Source: Roseiarcus sp963748545 (GTDB taxonomy: Bacteria; Pseudomonadota; Alphaproteobacteria; Rhizobiales; Beijerinckiaceae). Taken from it: 64,000 bases of DNA. The notes beneath the pieces are model-generated. The model worked only from the letters and a program-made list of their open reading frames with translations. It had not been told where the DNA came from and ran no database searches. The position numbers were made by a program, and so were the translations under genes. Below are positions 27,679 to 35,968 of this stretch, in pieces. Every line of letters begins with the position of its first letter. The stretch's first letter is position 1. The stretch lies in contig CAVVJO010000003.1 in assembly GCA_963748545.1 (NCBI GenBank), forward strand, positions 310,001 to 374,000, written 5' to 3'.

Positions 27679-28366
27679 CGCGGGCCGGTTTGCCGCGCTG
27701 GCGCTGAACGCAGTCGAACGCCGATATGGCCGCGGCGAGACGACGGTGGACGTGTTGAACGGCGCTTCGCTGACCCTCTATGCGGGGCAGTCCGTCGCCC
27801 TGATCGCGCCCTCGGGCGCGGGCAAGTCAACCCTCTTGCATCTCGCGGGTCTCTTGGAGCGCCCGAGCGGCGGGGAGGTCGTCGTCGGCGGCGCGCCGAC
27901 CTCGACCATGAACGATGAACAGCGCACCGCGCTGAGGCGCGGCCAGATCGGCTTCGTCTATCAGTTCCATCATCTCCTGCCGGAGTTCTCGGCGCTGGAA
28001 AATCTGGTCCTGCCGCAGATGATCGCCGGCCTCCCGCGGGCCGAGGCGGCGACGCGGGCGCGCGAGCTCCTCGCCTATCTTGGCCTCGCCAAGCGGGAGA
28101 CCCACAGGCCGGCCGAGCTTTCGGGCGGCGAACAGCAGCGCGTCGCGATTGCCCGGGCGGTTGCGAACGGTCCCCGGATCCTGCTTGCCGACGAGCCGAC
28201 CGGCAACCTCGACCCCAAGACGGCGGCCCATGTGTTCGACACCCTGGCGTCGCTGGTGAAGGCGACCGGCCTCGCCGCCCTGATCGCAACCCACAATATG
28301 GAACTTGCCGCCCGCATGGACCGGCGCGTGACGATCCGCGACGGGCAGGTGGCGGAGGTGGGGTAG
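27671..28366 (+). CDS. lolD: Lipoprotein-releasing ABC transporter ATPase LolD
   Basis: 231 residues, complete ABC ATPase: Walker A A-P-S-G-A-G-K-S-T near 46, Q-loop Y-Q-F-H-H-L-L-P-E, signature L-S-G-G-E-Q-Q-R-V-A-I-A-R, Walker B L-L-A-D-E-P-T-G-N-L-D and the switch H in A-T-H-N-M. The H-H-L-L-P-E-F after the Q-loop is typical of LolD. The ATG at 27671 overlaps the lolC stop, consistent with coupled translation. Confidence 0.95.
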   Translation: MNDAGRFAALALNAVERRYGRGETTVDVLNGASLTLYAGQSVALIAPSGAGKSTLLHLAGLLERPSGGEVVVGGAPTSTMNDEQRTALRRGQIGFVYQFHHLLPEFSALENLVLPQMIAGLPRAEAATRARELLAYLGLAKRETHRPAELSGGEQQRVAIARAVANGPRILLADEPTGNLDPKTAAHVFDTLASLVKATGLAALIATHNMELAARMDRRVTIRDGQVAEVG

Positions 28367-28403
28367 GGGCAGAGTCAAGACGCGAAGGCGAAAGAGGTCC
28401 CGC

Positions 28404-29078
28404 TCAGCCGCCGCGTCCGCGAAATTTGTAAGCGAACGCCAGCATTGACGTCAGGCCGTCTCGCGCCTCGGCCCGGTTGATCCCGATCGATGCGAAGAAC
28501 GAGGCCAGTCGTTCCACGCCGGCGCGGTCATCGGGCCCGTTCGGCGGAAGCTGGCCGGCGAGCTTCGCGCATATGACCCAACTCATGTTGCGCCGCTCGC
28601 GGTTTGTGTTGGCGTAGAAACGCGGATCGGACGCCGCCTTCTCGAACAACCGCCCCCATTCCTGATTCGCGAACGACGGCGTCGCCTCGATGCGAATGAA
28701 CGTGCCGTCCCGCGGGCTGCGGGCGCGGTTGAGAAGGTGATCGACATCGAATCCGGAAAGATCGGAGGTCGTTGCCGACAGGCCGTACGCCTCGTTCAGG
28801 AACCGTAGATAGGCGCCACGGTAATCGTCGTAGACGGCGGCGACCCAAACGCTCGAATTCAGGTCCGGATTTGCGCGGTCCTCGACGAACGCGACCTTGC
28901 CCGCGTCACGCCGCCCCAATTGTCCTGGGGACGCGAGGCCCGGCCCAAGATCGGCGAAGGCGAGACGCGACAGCGCTGACGGCGATTCCACCTGCACCAT
29001 AATGAACGGGGTGCGGGCGTAGGCCAGGACGATCGCGTTACGGCGCCGCTGGATGACGGCCTGGACCGAGTCGGACAT
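28404..29078 (-). CDS. Unrecognised protein with D-V-D-H-L motif
   Basis: 224 residues, no signal peptide or membrane helix. I do not recognise the family with certainty. The most conserved-looking block is residues 113-150: D-V-D-H-L-L-N-R-A-R-S, then T-F-I-R-I-E-A-T-P-S, then a W-G-R-L-F-E-K segment. A conserved-looking M-S-W-V-I-C-A-K-L-A-G-Q-L-P-P lies at about 170-184. Asp-His pairs of this sort occur in HNH-like nucleases and toxin domains, but no full nuclease motif can be read. It is convergent with lolD and apparently monocistronic. Confidence 0.5.
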   Translation of the reverse strand: MSDSVQAVIQRRRNAIVLAYARTPFIMVQVESPSALSRLAFADLGPGLASPGQLGRRDAGKVAFVEDRANPDLNSSVWVAAVYDDYRGAYLRFLNEAYGLSATTSDLSGFDVDHLLNRARSPRDGTFIRIEATPSFANQEWGRLFEKAASDPRFYANTNRERRNMSWVICAKLAGQLPPNGPDDRAGVERLASFFASIGINRAEARDGLTSMLAFAYKFRGRGG

Positions 29079-29189
29079 GGAACCTCCCCGGCGCTCGGAG
29101 CAGCGCCGCGGCGGCTTGCTATATCACATTTCTGCGGCGGTCAGAATACATTTCGCCGTGAAACGCTTGCGCTGGCATACGAGCCGAGA

Positions 29190-29372
29190 TCACCCGGCTT
29201 GCGCGTGCCCCAGCCTGGCCGGCCATGCAAGCGCGTCCGGAAGCGCCTGCGCCAAACTGTTCGCGAAGGCCGAGGCCGTTTCATTGTTCCAGGCAGAACC
29301 GACGACCGGCGCAAGGACGACGCCGACGCCGACGAGATAAACAATGAGGATAAGCGCAAGCAACAGACGCAT
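29190..29372 (-). CDS. Small single-pass membrane protein
   Basis: 60 residues: one N-terminal hydrophobic helix (M-R-L-L-L-A-L-I-L-I-V-Y-L-V-G-V-G-V-V-L) followed by a short soluble tail ending near A-L-A-W-P-A-R. GGAG lies about 9 bases before the ATG. Small proteins of this shape, with the same A-L-A-W-P-A-R ending, recur in Hyphomicrobiales as far as I recall, so it is probably real. Function unknown. Confidence 0.55.
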   Translation of the reverse strand: MRLLLALILIVYLVGVGVVLAPVVGSAWNNETASAFANSLAQALPDALAWPARLGHAQAG

Positions 29373-29465
29373 GACTTCGCCACTCCGTCCCCCGCGGACC
29401 GGAACAACGCTGTGACTGACCTAATCGTTCCGCCTCGAGCCGAACCGGTCGGCTACGGCGCCGTT

Positions 29466-29786
29466 TCAGGCCCCGGGCGGCCTGAAGTGGACCGTCTTCT
29501 TCAGCGCGGCGTCCATCTCCTCCGGCGTCATCAGCACGATGAACCTGCTCGACACGGACCCGCTCTGGCCCGCGGCCACGGCGATCGCGGCGGCGGTCGC
29601 GTTATCGGGAAGCTCCACGGTGATGTAGAAGTCGTCCGACCCAAAGCCGAAGTAGAAGGCGTCGAGTTTGCCGCCTACGCTTTCCACCAGTTTGGCGACC
29701 GCCGCCTTGCGTCCGGCGGCGCCCTCCTTCGCCAGACCCTTGGCGCCCTCGGCGGTATAGCTCCCGATGCAAAGGTATTTGGGCAT
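29466..29786 (-). CDS. GYD domain protein
   Basis: 106 residues. The N-terminus P-K-Y-L-C-I-G-S-Y-T-A-E-G-A-K-G-L and the central D-A-F-Y-F-G-F-G-S-D-D-F-Y-I-T-V-E-L-P-D fit the GYD family, small ferredoxin-like alpha/beta proteins of unknown function. It stands between two membrane-protein genes and has its own short leader. Confidence 0.8.
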   Translation of the reverse strand: MPKYLCIGSYTAEGAKGLAKEGAAGRKAAVAKLVESVGGKLDAFYFGFGSDDFYITVELPDNATAAAIAVAAGQSGSVSSRFIVLMTPEEMDAALKKTVHFRPPGA

Positions 29787-29887
29787 TGCTCAGTCCTCCG
29801 GCCGCGCGAGCTTAGTCGGGGATTTCGCCCATTGCTCGCCGCGCCGCCGAATTGCGCGCCGCTTTCGCCGAGCCGTCAAGGGACGAC

Positions 29888-30478
29888 TCAAACCAGGAAA
29901 GGAATCAGCGCCGGCACCCGCTCGGCGTAGCTTGCATAGGCTTCGCCAAACTGCCGCCGCATAAGCCCTTCCTCGATTTTCAGCTTGCGCCAGAAGGCGG
30001 CGGCGGCGATCGCAACGGCGACGAGGCCGCGCCACTCTCCGACCGCGATCGCGGTCCCGAGGAACATGAGAAGGAGGCCGGTGTAAATCGGATGCCGGAC
30101 CCATCGGTAGGGGCCGTCGGCGACGAGTTCGTGGTCCTGCTTGACCTCGACGACGCCGCTCCAGTTACCCGCGAGGACGAACCGGGCCCAGACGCAAACG
30201 ACGAGACCCGTGAAGGTCACCGCGACGCCGAGCCAGGCGGACCAAAGCGCGGCCGGCACGAACCGCTGATCGATCAGAGGCAGGGGAATTCGACCTGGCG
30301 CGAGGAGACCGGCCGCGATGAGAAGAGGGACCATATGGGTGAGATAGGACGCGACGCCCTCGGAGTGCACGGCGGCCTTCACCCTTCGGGCCATCACCCT
30401 CCAGATGACGAACCATCCGACCCACATGCCCACTATCAGGATCGTGAAGAGCCAGCGATAGAAGGTCGGAGCGTCCAT
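29888..30478 (-). CDS. Isoprenylcysteine carboxyl methyltransferase-like membrane protein
   Basis: 196 residues with about five hydrophobic helices and the C-terminal ICMT/PEMT signature: G-P-Y-R-W-V-R-H-P-I-Y-T-G-L-L-L (about 121-136) and E-E-G-L-M-R-R-Q-F-G-E-A-Y (about 170-182). These bind S-adenosylmethionine at the membrane. Bacterial members methylate lipids or unknown substrates, since prenylated CaaX proteins are absent. Confidence 0.8.
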   Translation of the reverse strand: MDAPTFYRWLFTILIVGMWVGWFVIWRVMARRVKAAVHSEGVASYLTHMVPLLIAAGLLAPGRIPLPLIDQRFVPAALWSAWLGVAVTFTGLVVCVWARFVLAGNWSGVVEVKQDHELVADGPYRWVRHPIYTGLLLMFLGTAIAVGEWRGLVAVAIAAAAFWRKLKIEEGLMRRQFGEAYASYAERVPALIPFLV

Positions 30479-30497
30479 ATGGGGACCCTCGCAGCTG

Positions 30498-31061
30498 TTA
30501 TCCCTCGACCGCCTCCACCGCTTGCACGTCCGGCAGGAAGTGCTTGAGCAGGTTCTGAATTCCGTGTCTCAAAGTCGCGGTCGAGGACGGACAGCCGGAG
30601 CAGGCGCCCTTCATTTTCAGATAGACGACGCCGTCGCGAAAGCCCTTGAAGATGATGTCGCCGCCGTCGCCCGCGACCGCCGGGCGAACGCGGGTCTCGA
30701 TCAGTTCCTTGATCGCCTCGACCGTCTCCGCGTCCTTGGCCTCGAAGAATTCGCCGTGGTTCGCGGCGTCAGCGCCGCCGGTCTCGATCAAAGGCGCGCC
30801 GGACAGGAAGAATTCCGTCACCACGCCGAGCACCGCGGGGCGCAGGTGCTGCCACTCGCCTTCCGTCTTGGTGACCGAGATGAAGTCGCCCGAGAAGAAC
30901 ACGCCGCTGACGCCCGGAAGCTCCATCAGAGCCTTGGCGAGCGGGGACCGCTCGGCTTCCGTCGGATCGCGCGCTTCGAACGTCCCTTCCGCCATCACCG
31001 GCCGGCCAGGCAGAAACTTCAGCGTCGCGGGGTTGGGGGTTGCTTCGGTCTGGATGAACAT
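30498..31061 (-). CDS. NifU-like iron-sulfur scaffold protein
   Basis: 187 residues: an N-terminal Nfu_N domain (M-F-I-Q-T-E-A-T-P-N-P-A-T-L-K-F) and a C-terminal NifU domain with the cluster-binding C-S-G-C-P-S-S (C154, C157). It carries or transfers Fe-S clusters to target proteins. The ATG at 31061 has AAGGAG upstream. The neighbouring divergent gene sdaA encodes a [4Fe-4S] enzyme, a possible client. Confidence 0.92.
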   Translation of the reverse strand: MFIQTEATPNPATLKFLPGRPVMAEGTFEARDPTEAERSPLAKALMELPGVSGVFFSGDFISVTKTEGEWQHLRPAVLGVVTEFFLSGAPLIETGGADAANHGEFFEAKDAETVEAIKELIETRVRPAVAGDGGDIIFKGFRDGVVYLKMKGACSGCPSSTATLRHGIQNLLKHFLPDVQAVEAVEG

Positions 31062-31219
31062 GGGGGCCGCTCCTTGCCCTACAGATAAGCCGCGCGGCGC
31101 CACGCGGCAAGGGAAGCAGAGCTCCACCTGGATTTGGCGTCCAAAGCTTCGCGCCGAAGGGAGGTGCCTCGTTCGCGCGACAGCGCTACACTACCGAGCG
31201 GCGAGGCCGGGACGAAACG

Positions 31220-32590
31220 ATGATCAGCGTCTTCGAGCTTTTCAAGATTGGCCTTGGTCCCTCGTCCTCGCACACCGTAGGCCCGATGAAGGCGGCGCAC
31301 GCCTTCGTCGATGGGCTCGCCCGGCGCGGCGAACTCGCGCGGGTCGCGAGCGTGGAGGTCACGTTGCTCGGCTCGCTTGCCTTCACGGGGCGGGGCCATG
31401 CGACGGACAAGGCGATCATCCTGGGCTTGAGCGGAGTCCAGCCGGAAACGGCCGATCCGGACGAAGCGGACCGGCTCGCCCAAACGGTGCGGACCACGCG
31501 GCGCCTGCCGCTCGCCGGAATCAACCCGATCGTCTTCGATCCCTCGAGCGGGATCAGGTTCGACCTCGTCAATCCGCCGCTCCGTCATCCCAATACCCTT
31601 CGGCTCGTCGCCCGAGACCCCGAGAGCGCTCAGATTGCGGACGAGACCTGGCTTTCGATCGGGGGCGGCTTCATTGCGCGCGACGGCCAGGAGGGCGACG
31701 CCGCTGCGACGGAAGCGTCGGTCGCCTATCCGTTTCGGTCGGGCGCGGAGCTTTTGGCGCGCGGGCGCGAGACGGGGCTGACGATCGCCGATCTCATGCG
31801 CGCCAATGAGTCCGCATTGCGGCCTGCCGCGGCGGTGGAGGCTGAAATTGCCCGAATCCTGTCCGTGATGTTCGGGTGTATCGAGCGGGGACTGGCTCAA
31901 ACCGGCGAGCTTCCAGGCGGCCTCGCCGTCCGGCGCCGTGCGTGCGTCCTCTATCAGGATCTGACCGCCGCCGCGCGGCTGAACTTGCGTCCCGCGCATG
32001 AGGTTATGGATTTCGTCAGCGCCTACGCCATGGCGGTCAACGAGGAAAATGCTGCCGGGGGCCGCGTCGTGACCGCGCCGACCAACGGCGCGGCCGGCGT
32101 GGTGCCGGCGACTTTGCGTTACTATCGCGATCACTGCGCGGGCGCGACTTCGAGCGGCCTGTCGGATTTCCTGATGACGGCGGCCGCGATCGGCGGCCTT
32201 TTCAAGCGCAACGCATCGATTTCCGGCGCCGAAGTGGGCTGTCAGGGCGAAGTCGGCGTCGCCTCGTCCATGGCTGCGGCGGGCCTCTGCGCCGCGCTCG
32301 GCGGCGCGAACGCGCAGATCGAGAACGCCGCCGAGATCGCGATGGAACATCACCTCGGCATGACGTGCGATCCTGTCGGCGGACTGGTGCAGATCCCCTG
32401 CATCGAGCGCAACGCCTTCGGCGCGATCAAGGCGATCGCCGCCGCCTCGCTCGCCCTGCACGGCGATGGACGCCACCGTGTGTCGCTCGATAGCGTGATC
32501 GCGACCATGCGCCAGACGGGCGCCGACATGCAGTCGAAATACAAGGAGACGTCGCTCGGCGGGCTGGCGGTGAATTTTGTCGAGTGCTGA
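31220..32590 (+). CDS. sdaA: L-serine ammonia-lyase, iron-sulfur type
   Basis: 456 residues, single-chain L-serine dehydratase that converts serine to pyruvate and ammonia. The N-terminal beta domain opens with F-K-I-G-L-G-P-S-S-S-H-T-V-G-P-M. Cysteines that could ligate the [4Fe-4S] cluster are in V-G-C-Q-G-E-V-G and M-T-C-D-P-V-G-G-L-V-Q-I-P-C. Length and both domains are normal. It is divergent from the NifU-like gene. Confidence 0.95.
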   Translation: MISVFELFKIGLGPSSSHTVGPMKAAHAFVDGLARRGELARVASVEVTLLGSLAFTGRGHATDKAIILGLSGVQPETADPDEADRLAQTVRTTRRLPLAGINPIVFDPSSGIRFDLVNPPLRHPNTLRLVARDPESAQIADETWLSIGGGFIARDGQEGDAAATEASVAYPFRSGAELLARGRETGLTIADLMRANESALRPAAAVEAEIARILSVMFGCIERGLAQTGELPGGLAVRRRACVLYQDLTAAARLNLRPAHEVMDFVSAYAMAVNEENAAGGRVVTAPTNGAAGVVPATLRYYRDHCAGATSSGLSDFLMTAAAIGGLFKRNASISGAEVGCQGEVGVASSMAAAGLCAALGGANAQIENAAEIAMEHHLGMTCDPVGGLVQIPCIERNAFGAIKAIAAASLALHGDGRHRVSLDSVIATMRQTGADMQSKYKETSLGGLAVNFVEC

Positions 32591-32594
32591 GCCG

Positions 32595-33344
32595 CTAGCG
32601 CTCGACCGGCGCCCAGCCGTGCAGGCCGAGGCGCTCCTGAGGCAGATAGGCGGCCTTGTACCCCATTTTCTTCGACCCCTCGACCCAGTACCCGAGATAG
32701 ACATGCGGCAGGCCGAGCGCGCGCGCCTTGGCGATATGGTCGAGGATGACGTAGGCGCCGAGCGAGCGGCGCGCATGGTGGGGCGCGTAGAAGGAATAGA
32801 CGAGGGATAAGCCGTCGGCGAGCCGGTCTGTCAAGCATACGGCGTAGAGCGAGCTCGAGCCGGAGACGGACGCGTCGCCCGGCGCGCGTCGCAGACGGTA
32901 TTCGGCAAGGTGCGTTTCGATGTGGGTGTCCTCGACCATCATGGCGAAGTCGAGCGACGACATGTCGGCCATGCCGCCCTCCGGATGCCGGGCGTCGAGA
33001 TAGGCGCGAAACAGGGAAAAATGCTCGTTGGTCGGCTTCGGAGGCAGAAAGGCGCCGACGAGGTCGGCGTTGGCGCGCAACGCCCGCCGCTGACTGGCGT
33101 TGGGCTGGAACGAGTTGACCAGCACCCGGACCGAAACGCAGGCGCGGCAGCTCTCGCAGGCCGGGCGGTAGGCGATCGTCTGCGAGCGTCGGAAGCCCGT
33201 CTGGGTCAGAAGGTCGTTCAGCGCGGACGCGCGCTTGCCGACGAGATGGGTGAAGATCTTCCGTTCCTGCTGCCCGGGCAGGTAGGGGCAAGGCGACGGC
33301 GCCGTCAGATAGAACTGCGGAGCGTCGCGTACTTCCCGGGTCAC
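32595..33344 (-). CDS. bpt: Aspartate/glutamate leucyltransferase
   Basis: 249 residues, Bpt type of the ATE family. It adds leucine from Leu-tRNA to proteins with N-terminal Asp or Glu and so marks them for ClpS/ClpAP degradation. Diagnostic motifs are Q-F-Y-L-T-A-P-S-P-C-P-Y-L-P-G, R-P-A-C-E-S-C-R-A-C and Y-L-G-Y-W-V-E-G-S-K-K-M-G-Y-K. GTG at 33344 is chosen because AAGGAG lies 10 bases upstream and homologues begin there. An in-frame GTG at 33368 is the alternative. The stop lies 4 bases from the convergent sdaA stop. Confidence 0.94.
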   Translation of the reverse strand: MTREVRDAPQFYLTAPSPCPYLPGQQERKIFTHLVGKRASALNDLLTQTGFRRSQTIAYRPACESCRACVSVRVLVNSFQPNASQRRALRANADLVGAFLPPKPTNEHFSLFRAYLDARHPEGGMADMSSLDFAMMVEDTHIETHLAEYRLRRAPGDASVSGSSSLYAVCLTDRLADGLSLVYSFYAPHHARRSLGAYVILDHIAKARALGLPHVYLGYWVEGSKKMGYKAAYLPQERLGLHGWAPVER

Positions 33345-33414
33345 GCCTTCGCCACTCCTTCTTGCCACTCGATAGGAAGCGCGCGGCTCCCTTTAGCGTT
33401 CCCCGTTCGGAGAC

Positions 33415-33855
33415 TTAAAGACGCCGGACCACCACAACTTCGGCGAGGATGTCGTGCAGGCACCGCTTCTCGGAATCGACCAGCGACACCAGGAAGATGG
33501 GCGGGAAGAACCAGCTCACGTAGAAGAGGACCGCGTGCACCGCCGCATTGAGGAACGGAACCCTCTGCCCGGTGCTGTGCAAACGCATTTCGAGATCCAT
33601 GGCGCGCATGCCCGGCGTCGCCATCCTGGCGCCGGACACAGTCAGGCCGTTGTAGAAAAAGGCGACGATCGGCCAGAGCGGCGGCAGGAAGAACAACGCC
33701 AGACCCAGCGTCAGGACGATCGAGGCCGTCCAGACAAGCGCGACGAGCACGCTGACCAGCACAAGATCGAGACAGACCGCAAGGATGCGGCGCGTACGGA
33801 CGCCAGCGAAGGCGTCGGCGCGTAAAGGCGCGGCGGCGGCGAATGTGTGAGACAT
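33415..33855 (-). CDS. RDD family membrane protein
   Basis: 146 residues from ATG 33855. The opening R-T-R-R-I-L-A-V-C-L-D-L-V (the Arg-Asp pair of the RDD domain) leads into three to four hydrophobic helices. The segment T-P-G-M-R-A-M-D-L-E-M-R and the ending K-R-C-L-H-D-I-L-A-E-V-V-V are typical. Transport of small ions or solutes has been proposed for some relatives, but not established here. Confidence 0.85.
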   Translation of the reverse strand: MSHTFAAAAPLRADAFAGVRTRRILAVCLDLVLVSVLVALVWTASIVLTLGLALFFLPPLWPIVAFFYNGLTVSGARMATPGMRAMDLEMRLHSTGQRVPFLNAAVHAVLFYVSWFFPPIFLVSLVDSEKRCLHDILAEVVVVRRL

Positions 33856-33919
33856 GGACCCTCCGGGCCGATGGGGCCCCGATGCGTGAGCCAAGGATGT
33901 GGGAGGGGCGCGGTCCAAG

Positions 33920-35260
33920 TCAAGATCGGCTTTGTCGCAGCCACCGCACGTCGGCGTCCCGCGACCCCATGAGACCCGAGGGCCTGAGCGCGATGAAGAC
34001 GATCATCAGCGCATAGACGGCAATGTCGCGGTCGTCGATCGGGAACACCGCCGACCAGCCGGTCTCGACGCCGCCGATCACGAGACCGCCGAGAAACGCG
34101 CCGGGCAGCGAGCCGATGCCGCCCACGATCGCCGCGGCCAGCGCCTTCAGGGTCAGGGTCGGCGACAGCCCGTAGCCGACGGCCCCGAACGCCGCGGTCA
34201 TGATGGCGCCGGCGAGCCCCGCGAGCGCGCCCGACAGGGCGAAGGCGCGGGCGGTCGTCGCAGTGGGGCTGACGCCCAGCATTTCTGCCGCGAGCGGGTC
34301 GTCGGCGTAGGCCCGCCATTCGCGCCCCGAGCGCGTCCAGCGGAATACGACTACGAGGGCGAGCGCCACGCCGAGCGCGACGAGGCTCGCGACGAAGGTC
34401 ATCGGGCTGGCGACAGCGACGAAATCGGGCGCGCGCGCCAGGGCGAACGGTTGGTTGAGCATGGGCGGCATCCAGCTCGTCCGGTCGCCTTGGGCGATCC
34501 GCAGAAGCTCCTGCAGGAACAGGGCGAGGCCGACGGTGGCGACCAGCGTCTGCTGGCCCCGCGCCAGCCGAAGCGGGATGAAGACGCAGCGCGCAGTCGC
34601 AAAGCCCCAGCCGAGCGCGACCGCGCCCGCCATGACGAAGGCGGCCGTCAGCAACGGCGCCGGCGGAAGGCCCGCGAGCGCCAGCCCGGTCATCGCCGCG
34701 CCATAGCCGCCCGCCGCCGCCAACTCGCCGAACGCAAAATTGATTTGCCCGATCAAGCCGTAGATCAGGGAATAGGCGGCGGCGAGCAAAGCGTAGACGG
34801 CCGCGAGCGGCAGCCCGTCGACTGCCATCTGAAGGGCGTAGACAGCGGGCCTCGGCCACGACGGCGCGCCGGCGTTTCCGAGCGGGGCGGGGTCTGCGGC
34901 GCGACCCTCCGGCGTGCCGAGCCAGTAACGGACGAGGACGAAGAGCCGCGCCTCGCCCAGCGTCTCGCCGTCGAGGGTGACGCCGACGAGGTCGCGCGAC
35001 TCGCGCGGCCGGCCGGGCTCGCGGAACCGGCAGGCGGCGAGATGGGCTTTGGACGCTTGGCCCGGGGCCGCCGCCGTGAACGCGACGACGAGACCGCGGC
35101 CGTCCGGGTCCGGAGTTTCCCCGGTGATCGCGAGGGTTGCGCCGGCGCCCACGAGCGCGGGGAGCGCCATGCGGCAGAGCCGGGCCTGATCGGTCTCCAC
35201 GACCGGCGAGCAGCCGGCGAGCAAGCTCGCCGCGATCAGAGCGAGGAGAACCCGGATCAT
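33920..35260 (-). CDS. LivH-type ABC permease with N-terminal lipoprotein-like domain
   Basis: 446 residues. Residues 1-17 are a lipoprotein signal (M-I-R-V-L-L-A-L-I-A-A-S-L-L-A-G-C, lipobox Cys17). Residues 18-145 form a soluble domain with two further Cys. From about residue 150 the chain is a normal LivH permease of branched-chain amino-acid importers (Y-S-L-I-Y-G-L-I-G-Q-I-N-F-A-F-G-E; A-L-A-A-A-I-V-G-G-I-G-S-L-P-G-A; ending R-P-S-G-L-M-G). The ATG overlaps the CGNR regulator stop (ATGA). LivM, LivG and LivF are not in the window, so partner subunits must be encoded elsewhere or be lost. Confidence 0.85.
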   Translation of the reverse strand: MIRVLLALIAASLLAGCSPVVETDQARLCRMALPALVGAGATLAITGETPDPDGRGLVVAFTAAAPGQASKAHLAACRFREPGRPRESRDLVGVTLDGETLGEARLFVLVRYWLGTPEGRAADPAPLGNAGAPSWPRPAVYALQMAVDGLPLAAVYALLAAAYSLIYGLIGQINFAFGELAAAGGYGAAMTGLALAGLPPAPLLTAAFVMAGAVALGWGFATARCVFIPLRLARGQQTLVATVGLALFLQELLRIAQGDRTSWMPPMLNQPFALARAPDFVAVASPMTFVASLVALGVALALVVVFRWTRSGREWRAYADDPLAAEMLGVSPTATTARAFALSGALAGLAGAIMTAAFGAVGYGLSPTLTLKALAAAIVGGIGSLPGAFLGGLVIGGVETGWSAVFPIDDRDIAVYALMIVFIALRPSGLMGSRDADVRWLRQSRS

Positions 35261-35895
35261 TCGCCGCGCCTGCGCTGCGCGAGCCGCTTCTGCTTGGCGC
35301 GATTGCCGCAGACTTCCATCTCGCACCAGCGGCGGCGATTGTTCTTGGTCGAATCGAGGAAGAGCCAGCCGCAGGCGTGGCCGTCGCAGCGCTTGATCCG
35401 GGAGAAGTCGCCCTCGGTGACGAGCTTGACGGCCGAGAGCGCGATCGGGCCCAGCGCCGCCTCCACCGGCGAGGCGTTCATGCTCCAGGCCCACCGATAG
35501 GCCGGCGTGTCCGGGATCAGCGTGGCGCGAGAGAGAAAGCGGACGTGAAGGCGGGATAGGTCCGCGAGCGCGTCGCCGGACGGCGCGGCGCCGGCGGCGA
35601 TCGCCGAACCCACGTTCTGGATCGCCGAACGCAGGACGAGCGCCGTGGCGAGAAGGTCCTTGCCGCGCTCCGGGCTCGCCGAAAGCTCGGCGCGAAGACG
35701 CTCGAGGTCGTCAGCGGCCAGAATGGGCGCGTGGGCGATCCAGTCCGCGACGGTCTCCGCGCTGCGCAGATGGTTCTGATGCGAGTTGGTCCCCCGACCG
35801 GATTCCGTGTTGGCGAAATCGAGCGCGAGCGAGCCGCCGACCAGCGGCAGCGAGCCCGCGCGGGATGGCGGAAGGGGATCAGGTGTAACTGTCAT
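35257..35895 (-). CDS. ABATE/CGNR zinc-finger transcription factor
   Basis: 212 residues. An N-terminal ABATE domain (L-V-G-G-S-L-A-L-D-F-A-N-T at 18-30) probably binds a small stress ligand. The C-terminal CGNR zinc finger uses C170, C175, C191 and C196 (C-D-G-H-A-C-G, then W-C-E-M-E-V-C-G-N-R). It is translationally coupled to the LivH-type permease downstream and divergent from the substrate-binding protein gene, with a dyad between them. Local control of the transporter is a sound inference. Confidence 0.88.
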   Translation of the reverse strand: MTVTPDPLPPSRAGSLPLVGGSLALDFANTESGRGTNSHQNHLRSAETVADWIAHAPILAADDLERLRAELSASPERGKDLLATALVLRSAIQNVGSAIAAGAAPSGDALADLSRLHVRFLSRATLIPDTPAYRWAWSMNASPVEAALGPIALSAVKLVTEGDFSRIKRCDGHACGWLFLDSTKNNRRRWCEMEVCGNRAKQKRLAQRRRGE

Positions 35896-35913
35896 TCGTC
35901 GCTTTACAAGTTA

Positions 35914-35942
35914 GTTAGGCGTGCTAGCTTCGGCAACCTAAC
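35914..35942. promoter_or_regulatory. Candidate operator between CGNR gene and LivK gene
   Basis: Perfect inverted hexamers GTTAGG (35914-35919) and CCTAAC (35937-35942) separated by 17 bases, with an extra TTAG repeat to the left. It occupies the middle of a 73-bp divergent promoter region. The LivK gene then has a very strong AGGAGG about 5 bases before its ATG. Likely bound by the CGNR protein. Confidence 0.45.
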
Positions 35943-35968
35943 CGAATAAATCCCTATAGGAGGTTACA

